NCBI RefSeq assembly: GCF_000143415.4
Contig: NW_003314299.1
Coordinates: 352,314 to 416,313, forward strand
DNA length: 64,000 nt
Reading direction: 5' to 3'
From: Selaginella moellendorffii
Lineage: Eukaryota > Streptophyta > Lycopodiopsida > Selaginellales > Selaginellaceae
The position numbers and the translations under genes were made by a program. Under the pieces are notes generated by a model. The model saw only the letters and a list, made by a program, of their open reading frames with translations. It ran no database searches and was not told where the DNA came from. Shown here piece by piece: positions 41,404 to 53,240 of the stretch. Every line of letters begins with the position of its first letter. Positions within the stretch are counted from its first letter, which is position 1.

Positions 41404-41490
41404 AACATCAAGAATCCAGTCGCATGAAATGCAATTGGTACTTCTAGTCTTAAATTCTCGAGCAATTTGACAACATAATCCAGGCAGCAG

Positions 41491-41639
41491 TTTTTTTTTC
41501 CTAGATTCTATCAATGCCAAGCCCATACATTTGCCAGAAGAGGATACATAGCTTTGCTGCTCACAATTCCAGACACCCATTTTGATAGAGGCTTTTGAAG
41601 TATGCCTTTGCCAATGTTCAGAGCTTGGCAAACCATCAC
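41491..41639 (-). pseudogene. 3' end of a PPR1 paralogue
   Basis: On the minus strand it matches 5900-6030: the last PPR1 codons and stop region. Only the tail remains; gypsy sequence replaces the rest. It shows that the ancestral module was PPR2-R-Lnt-PPR1. Confidence 0.7.
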
Positions 41640-43000
41640 ATGCAACATATTATGCCTCACATTCATTCAAGGAGACTGAGAAGAAGTACATGGATGCAGA
41701 AAAAGAAGTAATGGCTGTTATTTACACTTTAGAATGATTTTGTCACTTTCTCATTGGAGCATATATCCATTTCCATGCTTGTTTTAATGTGTTAACCTTT
41801 CTTTTACAACAACCAATTTAGAGTCCTCATACTTTATTTTAGATTGTGACTATCCAAGATTTCCAACCCACTTTTCACATGCGGCAGAAGCGTGTGATGG
41901 ATCTGAGTGAGTTCTTGGTTGCTGAGGCTACCTCCTTTGTGGTCCCAATAGCCTTACGGGACATTGTAATGTACCTAAATTTAGGCATGTTCCTAGCAGA
42001 TTCCTCACTAGCACAACGAGCATGAGGATTTTGCATTTTCAATAGACATCTTTATAATAGGACTTCACATGATGTTTTTTTGTGGTGTGTGGGTGAACAC
42101 AAGATTTTTGAGCTATTTCGTGCTTTCCACTCTTGTATAGGGCATTTCTCAAGACGAGTCACAACACAACTCCTTTTATGCCATGGCTACTTTTAGCCTT
42201 GGATTCACTATAACAACTTGGACTATGTAAAGGCATGTGAGCAGTGCTAGCAATTAAACCCCTAGAGCCATGTTCTATGCTTTTCTTTCCAGCTTGTCAC
42301 TTTTCTAGGTCTCTTTTTCCAATGGGGACTTGACTTTGTTGGCTTGATCAACCCACCAAGCTTAAAAGAATAGTAATATATCATCATGGCAACAAATTAC
42401 TTCACAAAATGGGTTGAAACCATCCCTCCCCAACAAATAGATCAACAGTTTACAGCATAGTTTGTCTACGAGTACATCATTTGCCGATTTAGAGTTCCTA
42501 TAGTTTTGATTTCTGATTATGGTAGTGGCTTCCTTGGATAGGTGATGCAACATCTTCTGCAGCAGCTGCAAGTCAAGCACTTGAAAAGCAGCAACTACTA
42601 TCTTGAGTGCAATGGCCAAATAGAGTTTAGCAACAAGATCTTGAAGACCATTATCTCAAAGCTTGTGGAGAATCATTTGAGGCATTGGCACAAGCACTTG
42701 GTTATAGCATTATAGGCCTTTCAAACGTCTTTCAAGACATCCATCTCTACAACTCTATTCTTTCTCATTGATGGGATAGAGGCCATGCTTCTAGTGGAGA
42801 TTCAGGTGCCATCACTTTCACTTTCGCTTTGATATGCAATAGAGATGCAGCTTAACAATGAAGACAAGTTTTATGTATGTGACTTGGAGGTTTTTGCCTT
42901 GGAAGAACAATGAAGAGCCACAATTAAACATCTCCTTTGAGGCAAGTAGAAAATCAAGTCAGTAATTGATCACTAGCAGTCAGTTGAACCATTCAAGGAT
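41640..43000 (+). pseudogene. Gypsy relic: RNase H and integrase
   Basis: RNase H part reads Y-Y-A-S-H-S-F-K-E-T-E-K-K-Y near 41650, then D-A-E-K-E-V-M-A-V-I. The integrase core reads W-G-L-D-F-V-G-L-I-N-P-P near 42320, then Y-F-T-K-W-V-E-T-I-P, I-S-D-Y-G-S-G-F and N-G-Q-I-E-F-S-N. Many stops. The integrase wording is unlike the two chromoviruses, so it belongs to another gypsy lineage. Confidence 0.75.
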
Positions 43001-44539
43001 AGCAATAATATTTTACTCAAGGAGTTCATGCCACCTTCAAAGTTCTCTTCTCACTAAATTGGCCTTTACTTTGTTCAACAACACATTGGAGGTGGAGTAT
43101 ATATGCTAGTTGATGTTGATGGATGTGAGCTCCCACACACTCACAACCACTCTCACCTTAAATATTTCATCTAGTGAGGTGTTCCTCTTCTCTCCTTTTT
43201 CATTTGCTTTCTTTCTTTCACTTTACTTTTATAGTTTCTTTTCTTATTTGCAAAGGGTGTTTTTCCACTAGACTATGGCTCTTGCTTTGGATTTCATGCT
43301 TAGGTTGCATTGGCATTTGTATGGGAGTTCCTCATTGGGTTCAGACTATGTTTTAGGTTTTTTGGCTAGTCCCTTACCATTACTTTACCCCACATATTCC
43401 ATATCATTTACACTTATAGATCCATCACCAATCATTCTTAGTAGTGTTGCCCACACTTCTAAATGCCCATTTTACATATTTCATTCTTTCACCATCATTC
43501 ATATTTCTGTTTGAGGTTATATTTACATCATACCACAAATACACATACATGCACCAGTAACAAAAGACATCACCTCATTTGGATGTGCTATTTTTGAGAT
43601 ATTATTGTGACCATTTGCTAACGATGTGCTAGCTTTTTTGGAGTGATGTTTTTCCAACTAGGTGAACCTATTCACTCAAGGCACCTAAGTGGATCCTTAG
43701 GCAGGGCCATAGAAGCTGAAGCCACTTTCTTATACTCTAGCACTCAGTGGACACATGCCACTTCTCTTTATCAATAATCCAACAACTATGTTGTCTTTTT
43801 CAACTATGATTTTCTTTAATTTGACACCTTAAACCATAGGCCTGACGCTTTTAAAGATGGCCACCTTCTTAGAGTGTTGCCACCATCTTGACACTCCACC
43901 ATAATACTCCATCTTTCATCATTTCTATATTTACCACCCTTGGCAAATGCATTCCCTTTTCTACCTCTCTTTCTTTTGTGATTTTTGGCTAATCCTTAGA
44001 GTATACTTAAAGTCATCATGAGGTTGCAATTGTATATTACACTTTCCTGAGCCAAAATCCAGGTACAGGTTAAGTGCTTTGGGTACTTAGTTTTTTTTCT
44101 TCTACTTTTCTTCTCGTTTCACACTTTTTTTCACTATTTCTTTTACATTAGGGCCTGGTTTGAATATAGGGTTTCCCACAAGATTTTCCTCCCTATCTTT
44201 AAACTTCACATCTACCTTTTTTCTTTCTTTTTCCACTTTATTTTCCAAAGTTTCTACTAGTTCACGTAGTTACTAGCATTTGGCATCAGTAATAGAGGTA
44301 CACTCTACACTCTTCGAAGGGTTCTCACACGTCTGGGTCAGTGTGATCCATTGTGGTCACATATTAGGGCATGGCCATTTAGAAACTGTAAGAGTGAGAG
44401 AGAGAATATTTTGATTCCTAAAATATTTTTTTATCTTAGGAGTATTTATGAAGAGCATTGGAACATTTTTTGTGTTTAAGTGAGCGTTTGAGGAGTGCAT
44501 CTTATCTCCTCAATAGTGGTGATAGTTTGAAATATGAGG
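43001..44539. other. AT-rich stretch, nothing recognised
   Basis: T-rich on the plus strand with no conserved frame or terminal repeats. It may be the decayed 3' part of the gypsy relic to its left. Confidence 0.4.
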
Positions 44540-44830
44540 ATATTCATTTTTTAGTGGTCATGGACTCTCAATAAGGAGACTAACTTAAGCACATTGCTAA
44601 ATAAGGGATGCCTCGATGTCATGATACACGGTTAATATGTTTAATATGAGAGTTTAGCACACTTAACTTGAACACTCTAGTGCAAGTGACACTGAGGATA
44701 TGATGAATGAAATAGAAACACCCAATACAGACCCTTGGCTAAAAAGGCTATATTGGGCACACTATAAAGTGTGGGGGATGCTTCTTAGGTTGTGGTCAAC
44801 ATCTTAAAGGTCAAATAGATTTAGTACTTA
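44540..44830 (+). repeat. Decayed gypsy 3' UTR fragment
   Basis: Resembles 16690-16800: AGGAGACTAACTTAAGCACA corresponds to AGGCTAACTTAGGCACACCA. A second partial copy follows at about 44735. Confidence 0.5.
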
Positions 44831-44899
44831 TTGGTAAACTCGTTGAGAAGTTTATATGGGATCACTAATTGATTTTATATTTAAACAAGAATAAGCTCT

Positions 44900-46085
44900 T
44901 TGTTGGGCTTTCAGTTTGGATCATTTTCTTCGGGCATTCACCAATACTATCAAATTCTTATGTTGTCTATGCAAGGATGGCACAAATAGATTAGACAAAT
45001 CCATCCCGAAGATCACATTAAATTTTGCTATATCCAAAATAGTAAAATCTCTATCCACTTTCCACATCCCTATTTTGACTTTTGCTTGTCAAAATACCTT
45101 ATTAGTGCTTTGGCTTCCTTGAACAAACTTTATAATCCTTAGTTTTCCTAACTACTATCCAGTTTCACGAACTTTATTTGCAACCATAAAATTGTTTGAA
45201 ACACTAACAAAGTTACTTCCAAGCTTTTTATGAAGGGCTAGTAGCAACTCTCTACTAAAGCTATTTGTGTTATGAGTACTTTTGAGCTAAAGACTAGATC
45301 ACAAACTTTAGTTTAAACTTCACTCAACTTATGTTGATTTTAGCCTTTTTTTGGTAAAGACATTCTCTTAAGAAGTGTTTAGCCTCACCAAATTTGAAAC
45401 ATATATTGTTCCCCACACTATTAATGGACTTAATCTTTTTATTAATGGGTTTGTCCTTTTTGGCTTAACTCCCTCACGTGCTTGCTTTTTAGCAATTGCA
45501 TTTGCTTTTCCAAAACTTTAAGAATTCATTTTTAGAGAAACTCTTTTTAAATTTCCCTTTTCCATATGTCCCTCTTGATTTAAATCCTTTGCTAAATGTA
45601 GATTTAGTTGTGTTCACTTTTCCTAAGTTGTCATTGAAATACACCTTGATAATTGCATTTGATGCTTTTTTTTAGCTGGTTGGGTTCCAATGTATCACCT
45701 TTCCCCAAGCCCAAGTCTGCAATTATAAAATAAAGGTGTGAAATGCATCTATATCTCCTATATTTGTGATAAGGATCCTTTTAGCTATGAACACATTTAT
45801 ATATTCTTAAATGGTTCCCATCTACTTTAACATACTTAACTCATCTTTTAGATGTACAATCGCATTTGGGGGTACATAGGTTGTTTTAATCTTTGCCTTC
45901 ATCACTTCCCAAGTAACCACTAAACCTTTGTTAGCCTCTATTTTTCTCTACTAAAGCTTAGCATTAGTAGAGTTTAGTAATTGCAATGCTCAGAAATAAT
46001 CCTCTATATCATAAAATTAATCTTCCATTACTTTATAATTATTCACTTCTTTGAAGACTACTTGAGGCTTTATTTTATACTTGAG
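44900..46085 (-). pseudogene. Gag-protease relic of a third chromovirus
   Basis: Inverted, AT-shifted copy of 12350-13600. The knuckle reads C-F-K-F-G-E-A-K-H-F-L-R-E-C near 45400, keeping the last Cys lost in chromovirus 1 but losing the second. Many stops. Confidence 0.7.
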
Positions 46086-46089
46086 AATT

Positions 46090-46790
46090 GTTTATGAGAT
46101 AAACTCAAAGTGTGGGTGACACTACTTACTTAGATACCTTGCATGGCTCATCGAAAACTCACTATAATTATATGGTTGAGGCACCTTTGTGGTAGAAGGT
46201 GGGGGGAGTATTTACAAGACTTATGTTGAGTTGCCATGTTTCGAAATATCATCATAAAATTCTAAATTGTAAAGGAAAGAAAAGGGTCTTTTTGAAGGGC
46301 TATGGTTACATGATAAGGAAGTCTCAAAGGTTAATGGGACTTAGTGGATAGGCTTTCGAGCCCTAGACTAATAATAGGATTGGCAAGCACTATTATGAAT
46401 GAAGAGGACTTAATGGGGATTGAACAAGTGATATTGGGGACTAAAGGTGTGGTTATGAAATGCCACTTTTAAATAGATGGCTTAGTTTTGGAGAGAGAGA
46501 ATTGTGGTGTGGGTGGTCTTGGACTATCAATGAGACAAAGATGGAGGGATATAGCTTTAGTGTAACAAACTAAAATGTTAGTGATACCTTTGGGTGTTTC
46601 TAATGGGTTTGGGCATATAAAGCACTTGTACTAAGTGTAAAGATATGATGACTTTAAGACTACCTCTAAAAGTTAGCAAATTCCCCAAGTTGGGATGAGG
46701 ACCTAAAGAGGTTGTGAATAAGATTCCTCTAAATGGTCAAAGGCATGGCTAAGTGATTAAAGTAAAATTAGTAGAAATGTAGAGATTCTT
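46090..46790 (+). mobile_element. LTR fragment lodged in the third chromovirus
   Basis: Plus-strand match to 2240-2975, from GTGTGGGTGACACTACTTAC to AAGTGATTAAAGTAAAATTA. It separates the minus-strand gag relic from its leader and LTR. Confidence 0.65.
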
Positions 46791-47898
46791 CATCCACTAA
46801 TTTTTGTTCGATTAGAGGTTCCATCTCCATAAGGAGTCTTTGTTCGTTTACCCCCTACCTTTGCCATCTCTTAGTGATTTACCTCTATCCTTGGTTAGAA
46901 CTGAGAAAAAGACTTCGATACTAAATTGTAAATTGCAAATTTTTTCTTCTCCAACTTGCTAGTTTACTTTATCTATCCAACTTTTTTTGCATTGGTTTTA
47001 GTTAAGTTCTTTTACCTAGGTTCATGCCTATTGTACCTACTTTTGTTTTGTTCTACTTAAGTTCAACTATTTATTGCATGACGGGGTGTTAGTTAATTTG
47101 TTATAGATTCTCCAAAGTTTCTCCCAATCCCCCTCCCTAGGTTAAACTAAACTTAAAGTTTTGTTACACTCTCTATAAGCACAACCAACAAGCATATCAA
47201 GCCTCCAAATTCTTATCATTCCATGGTATAATAAACTTCTTCATAGGACCTTTTAAATCCTAAGTCTTAAATACATCTTTTAATTCAGGACACTAAGGGG
47301 AAACACCATAGCTTAATGGCTTGGTATGAGTACTTAAATTCCCCACCTTTATCCTAAAGAGAAGGCCCAAACCCTTAGGAAGGGGTAAAGATTAATGAAC
47401 CTTATGATACTCAAATAGAGCATCACTCCACTTGAGCAAGGAGCACCATAATTAATTTTTTTTTGGGAGTGGGAGTTGCTCTTAAGCACCTTTTGGAGGA
47501 GCTTTTTTGGCACTCCTCAAGTCTATACTCATTCCCATATCCAAAGCTACTAACCCCTAATCCAAATTTTAATTTGGTTTAGAAGCACCACTAGAGAGTT
47601 CCTTTAAGATTGAGTGTTTAACCTCACTACCCCTATCTCTAGTATACTTTTGGAAACTCACACCCCTTCCCCCTCTGACCATGATAACCATCACTTATAT
47701 TAGTATTCGGACTTAGTTTCAAACTCAATCTTGGATTCAATCTTAGACTTGATTTTGGATTGAATTTTAAACTTTGTCTCAGACTCAATTTCAGACTTGA
47801 TCTCGAACTCGGTCTTATCCAATGAACTCTTTATCGATCTAATTGTGATTTCAGAAAATCCTTTAGCTTATAACACTTTAGTGAATTGATTCCTTACA
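46791..47898 (-). mobile_element. LTR and leader of the third chromovirus
   Basis: The LTR start TGTAAGGAATCAATTC reads leftward from 47898, followed by a decayed minisatellite (47700-47830) and then sequence matching 20215-20790. It belongs to the same family as chromovirus 1. Confidence 0.65.
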
Positions 47899-47939
47899 AC
47901 AAGTGGTGAGTTGTGGGATGGATAACAATGAAGAGATAA

Positions 47940-49760
47940 ATCATTTTGTCTAGGCTTGCTATTGGAAGCTTTGGGTTACAATACTTAATTCTTTTTCAAA
48001 AAATCTTATTATTACTCCTTAAGTATTAATTATGAGTTTGATTAGAAAGAGAGTGGTATTAGCTTGTTTATATTGTGAACAAAATTGGTGGTATTGAGTG
48101 TCATAAATCTCTATCAATGTGGTATAGCATTTATATTATATTTTATTGAATAGAGTTGGCATTTGATATTTAAGTAAACTTTTGAGATAATAATGTAGGT
48201 GTGCTCATGGTGTTACTTGATTAATGATTAAGTCATTGTGAATTTTATATCATATTCATATGATTTTGAGCAATGTATTTACAAAATTGCTTGATCAAAT
48301 AATGATCAACCCTAAAGTGGTTGATAGTGATGTTAATCTATTTGCAAGTAGTAGCATTGAAGTAAGTTTAACTTAGTTCTTGATAATAATTTATTATATA
48401 TTAAGCTAGTGTCGGTACATTAGTTCTTTAAGGGGTTTACTAGTATTTATTTGCTATAACATGTTGGTTTACCTATTAGTAATTGGAGTAAGTTGTTAGA
48501 TAGAAAAGATGTGTAGTTGAGGCTTTGATATTGCTAACACTTGTATTAGTGGAAATGATATTAATACGTTATGTGATGAAGATTTTTCCTTAGAATTTGA
48601 TATTTCATGTTATTTTTCTTGTTAGTATTTTGGCTTCATATTTGAATTTGAAAGTGATTAAAAAATAGTGTTAGTACAATATAGATATCCAAAGATATGG
48701 TATTTGTGATTAAATCTTAGGTGTTAATTTATATTTTGCATATGTCAAAGTTGGATAGTACAATGTTCAATGCTTAAGCATACTATCAGGTTATGAAAAT
48801 TTGTGTTGAGATAAACCTATATGAAATTGTAGGTAAGAGAAAGTTGGTTAAGTTTTGAGAATTTATGTTCCTAAAAGAGAGTCATTTTTTTTCTAGAATT
48901 TAAAAATTTTCCATATATTTTCTTAGGCTTTTTAAATGACAGATTTATTGATCATTTTTATAGCATACCTTATCTCTCTCCCCTTAAGCCAACTAGAAAA
49001 GGGGCAATTGCTTGATGAAAGAGCCCTTAGTGGTTATTTTATCCCCATTTATCCCCGAAGGTTCCAAGGATCTACGGTGACAGTATATCTAAATCTAATC
49101 CCATGATCACATGCGCTACACTCACCCCCCCTTGAGAGATATCAATGTCCTCATTGACTATTGACTAACAACCCCTACTGAGCCAAAGGGAACTAGCACC
49201 TTCATTTTCGCACTCAATCTATCAATCTTTCCATTGTGTAGACCGACTATTCTATGTGATGCAACTAGTCATCCACCCGTATCACAGTCCCACGGTGGAT
49301 ACCTTCGTCTGGGATGCTCCACAAGAGGAAGGACGTACGTATGGATGTCTAATACGTACGATTTTCAAATTTAGGGGTAGGAATATATCTTGCTCAAGGG
49401 TATATTATATTTTAGGTAGCCATTAATCAATGGGAATCAAACCCATACCATTTGCTCTGATACCAACTGTAGTGCACTTTATCTCTCTCCCCTTAAGCCA
49501 ATTGGAAAAGGGGCAATTGCTTGATGAAAGAGCCTTTAGTGGCTATTTTATCCTCATTTATCCCCCAAGGTTTCAAGGATCCACGGTGACAATATATCCA
49601 AATCTCATCCCATGATCACATGCGCTACAATTTTTCTTGAGAACTATTCCATTTACGTAAACTATTACAAATTAATGAAGGCTTTAGAGTTGATTTTGGT
49701 TAGATTGGACCTTAGTAAGTAGATTATATAGGGATGGTCCAAAGTTGAGTTGAGCTCAAT
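47940..49760 (+). repeat. Unclassified AT-rich repeat X, copy 1
   Basis: Inverted match to about 61570-62830, for example AGATGTGTAGTTGAGGC at 48508 against the reverse complement of 62136-62152. TRIM-A interrupts it; the other copy has no insertion there. No coding sequence recognised. Confidence 0.65.
48959..49629 (-). mobile_element. TRIM-A (671 bp)
   Basis: Read on the minus strand: 5' LTR 49468-49629 (162 bp, TGTAGCGCAT...CTACA), a 2-bp spacer, primer-binding site TGGTATCAGAGC (49454-49465), a non-coding interior, polypurine tract (49121-49133) and 3' LTR 48959-49120 (162 bp). Target duplication ATTTT at 48954-48958 and 49630-49634. The first base pair of the 3' LTR's inner-to-outer end has changed (TA for TG on plus). 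No coding capacity. Confidence 0.9.
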
Positions 49761-50362
49761 TCAACATAAGTCAACTCAAGTCAACACAATCAACTAAAAA
49801 TCTTACAAAGGAAATCTAAATTGAACAAATGAAGGTTTTAACAAACTTTAGATATTTAAATATGTAAATATCTGAGTTAAAAGTTTCTATAAAATTGAAT
49901 TGTTTAAAAAAGACAAAGTTCACAAGAACCTACATAAGAGTTTCTAGAATTCTAGATTATCATGTATACACATGCTCTATCATTATGATGAAATCCTACT
50001 TTGCTACACATATATTCTTTTCTACACATACTAAATGTCTAGGGAAATAGACTACAAGGAAATATATATCACATTATAGTGGTAGAGCACGTTAGCATGC
50101 TGCCATTCTTTCGTATAGGATTGTTTTTTAGTCTTGGAAATGTAGATAAAGTTGATTCTTTGATGTGATATTACTTTTGAGTCTTTCAAAAGATTTTAAT
50201 TTCTTTTATTATTATTCACAAAAAACTCCTGAAAACTTTTAATGAGGATTCACTACAAAAATATACCTTGGTCTTATCATATGAGAGGATTGCAATATAG
50301 ACAGGCAACAAATTTTTTTGTATGAATTAATATATAAATTACAAATGTTATGAAAAATTTTA
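49761..50362. other. AT-rich spacer, nothing recognised
   Basis: No gene, terminal repeat or known element seen. Confidence 0.4.
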
Positions 50363-50608
50363 TTAAATAGATTTCTTGGTGCTTTTTGTTGTGTTGTTCA
50401 TTTCTTCATTTCTTTTGCTATGGACTGTTATTTCATAAGTAATAGGAGCATTTTTATCAATTGTGATAGTGGTCTTCACATTCCCAGATGGGTAATAAAG
50501 ATCAAGAGTGTAATATAGAGATTGTAGTAGTGAAATATAATTAATATTTTCATATTCCTTTGCACTACAGCTTTTATTCATAGATCTTATATTTTCTTTG
50601 TTTCCCAT
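50363..50608 (-). pseudogene. Relic of the DUF7869-like element's distal exon
   Basis: The 81-codon frame shares Y-I-S-L-x-x-S-x-Y-Y-T, then T-I-x-x-N-A/T-P, and K-S-T-K-K-S with the exon at 19268-19558, in the same order and spacing, across the stop in that copy. None of the 22-bp palindromes remains nearby. Confidence 0.5.
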
Positions 50609-50851
50609 CTTCTCAAGAACTCTAAAAAATCTTTTGAATGAAGGAATAGTATCTACAGCTGTAAAAGTATTAAAAAATATTAAGTAGTCAAATCAAAATA
50701 TGACAGTTGTAACAATAGTCATAGTAAAATAATATAGCTTTTTACAAACAAATTATGATTATAAAGCCCTATTTCCAAGATTGACATTTAAAAAATCTTA
50801 GTATTATCAATGTCATAATAAATAAACTTCATTCTTAAGACTAAAACTTAG

Positions 50852-51526
50852 TGTAGCACACCTTATTTCTCTCTCCTTAAGCCAACTGGAAAAAAGGGCA
50901 ATTGCTTGATAAGAGAGCCTTTAATGGCTATTTTATCCCCATTTATCCCCCAAGGTTCCAAAAATCCACGGTGACAGTATATCTAAATCTCATCTCATAA
51001 TCACATGCACTACATTCACCCCCTTTTCAGAGATGTCAATGTCTTCATTGACTATTAACTAACAACCCCTATTGAGCCAAGGGGAACCAACACCTCCATT
51101 TCCGCACTAAATCTATTAATCTTTCCATAGTGTAGATTAGTTATTCCATGTGAGGCAATTAATCATCCACCCGTACCGCAGTCTTACGGTGGATACCTTC
51201 GTCCATGGATATTCCACACAAGAGGAAGGACATACGCATGGATGCCCAATATATACAATTTTAAATTTAAGGGTAGGAATATACCTTGCTCAAGGGTATA
51301 TTATATTTTTAAGTAGCCACTAATCAATGGGAATTGAACCTATGCCATTTATTCTGATACCACATATAATGCACTTTATCTCTCTCCCCTAAAGCCAACT
51401 GGAAAAGGGGCAATTGCTTGATAAAAGAGCCGTTAGTGATTATTTTATCCTCATTTATCCCCCAAAGTTCCAAGGATCCATGGTGACAGTATATCCAAAT
51501 CTCATCCCATGATTACATGTGCTACA
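50852..51526 (-). mobile_element. TRIM-B (675 bp)
   Basis: Same family and orientation as TRIM-A. 5' LTR 51365-51526 (162 bp), primer-binding site 51351-51362 (differing from TGGTATCAGAGC near its end), polypurine tract 51015-51027, 3' LTR 50852-51014 (163 bp). Target duplication CTTAG at 50847-50851 and 51527-51531, a perfect match. Non-coding. Confidence 0.92.
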
Positions 51527-51747
51527 CTTAGTATATAAACTATCTAAAAAAGTTATAATCATCGTAATTTTTTTATTCTCTTTGAGCTCCTTAAAAGTTT
51601 GTATTGAAATGGCTCGAAGGAAAGTCATTGCTACTCATACTTAGCCCCCAGCATTTCATATCAATCTCTATCTCCATCCCTAAGCTCTATTATCATTTCA
51701 CCTTCATATCCACATAATAATTTTTTTTTTGTTGAGGGCTCTAGTGA

Positions 51748-51985
51748 AGCTGAACTAGAGTTCCCTATATATGAAATTCTGGATCTTGCCACTAAAGAGG
51801 GATTGTCTTCAACACTTCAAAAGAAATGCCACATATTTTTGCAAGATCTTGCTCTTGATATGGCAAGACTATTTGAAAGCACAGAATGCAATTACATTCA
51901 GTGTCCAATATGCTACTTTTTCTTGGACAAGACAAATGGCTCTATAGGTTATAAACTTGTTTTGAGCACTGTAGCAATTGCCTAA
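51748..51985 (+). other. Unrecognised ORF fragment
   Basis: About 80 codons, F-V-E-G-S-S-E-A-E-L, later A-R-L-F-E-S-T-E-C-N and C-P-I-C-Y-F-F, to a TAA. The C-x-x-C pair could bind metal. The upstream frame is broken. No family recognised. Confidence 0.3.
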
Positions 51986-52632
51986 TGGTGGGTTTGGAAA
52001 ACGTGCATATATAGATGTATAAGAGATTCAAGAATGAGTTACAAACATATACCCATTATTGTTTTAAGGTGAGAAACAACATTCCCTTGGGAAACATTAC
52101 ATCGGCTAGTGCAGAATATAGGGTTTTTAGGCTGCCCTATAGTGGAATATAAGATCAAGAATTACTTTACTATACTATAGTATTGTCACTTTTAAAAGAA
52201 AAAATATATTAAAATTATATTAGTTGTAAGTAACATACTTTGTTCTAGAAGGTACTATCATATCATATACAATTTTTTACAAGATGTTAAAAGAGGAGAT
52301 GGCAAAACACAAGTGCTACAAAATGGTGGTGACAAATGAGAATAATAATTTGCAATTATGATATCTAACACTTTCACTAATATCTGACATATAATAAGGT
52401 TTTCATTTTATATAAGGATGCAATTAACTTTCTTCTACATCACCATCAACATATTGATTTTTTTTATGCTTCATCCTATATTGGTATTGTGGGGAAGATT
52501 TAGCCTACATATGTTGAGCCATGGATTCTGCATAGTCGGGGAGACTTCTAAAGCCTCCAATTCTAGAAACTTTAGATGACTATGATCTATAAAACAAAAC
52601 TAAACATATATTGAAATTTTAATAAATATAAT

Positions 52633-53240
52633 TTACTTCCTTGAGGTTGGAGGCAACTCACAAAATCTTCTGAGCCGGCGCTTGAAGAAATGATGTTCTT
52701 CAAAAGCAAACACCAACCTATTAGAGTCACATACTGCCTCCATCATAGAACCGGCTATGCAATCAATCATAACACCATTTGGCAGGCAATAGAGCTCAAG
52801 CAAAACTTGCATCACTAATGGAGTTTGAAATCAGTACCTTGGAAATGTGTTGCAGATTTGCTCACCCACAAGGTTAGGTATGATATTAGTGGAACTATTG
52901 TACCCAGGCAAAACACGTGTTGCATGTTCGCTATCACAAAACCCATCATATATGTTTCTGTAGAAGGCATGATAGGTCCACATCATAACCTGGAAAATAA
53001 ATAAGTTTAGAAATTAGATAAAAATATAAAATACATACTTACCTTTTCAAGCTTCCCTTGAACGCCCTTTGTATCGACACCAATAGGATCCATGATGCAC
53101 CCAAAAGAGAATGACTTGAAATGAACTTCTACTACACATGTTATAAGTTCATACATCCAATTGAGGTCATTCAGTAGGATGAAGATGATATGGCCAACTT
53201 CGAGCATAAGTGCTTTTGACAAGAGGAATGCATGACACAT
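52633..53240 (-). pseudogene. Two exons with a methyltransferase-like motif
   Basis: Minus-strand exon ending G-K-L-E-K at 53043, donor GTAAGT, 53-bp intron (52990-53042), acceptor TTTTCCAG, then V-M-M-W-T-Y-H-A-F-Y in phase. One TGA follows R-Y at about 52829. Next comes L-L-E-L-Y-C-L-P-N-G-V-M-I-D-C-I-A-G-S and A-F-E-E-H, ending at a TAA. The pattern hydrophobic, P-x-G-V-(V/M)-I-D-x-x-A-G-S, then E about 25 residues on, resembles the AdoMet-binding motif of N4/N6 amino-methyltransferases (P-G-D-V-V-L-D-P-F-x-G-S). The assignment is tentative. Confidence 0.45.

Larger units (their letters stand above)
36095..41490. repeat. Segmental duplication, unit C
   Basis: Direct repeat of unit B: PPR2(-), R, Lnt-like gene(+), 3' flank. 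Beyond 41490 it continues into the PPR1 3' end, which unit B has lost. Confidence 0.85.
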
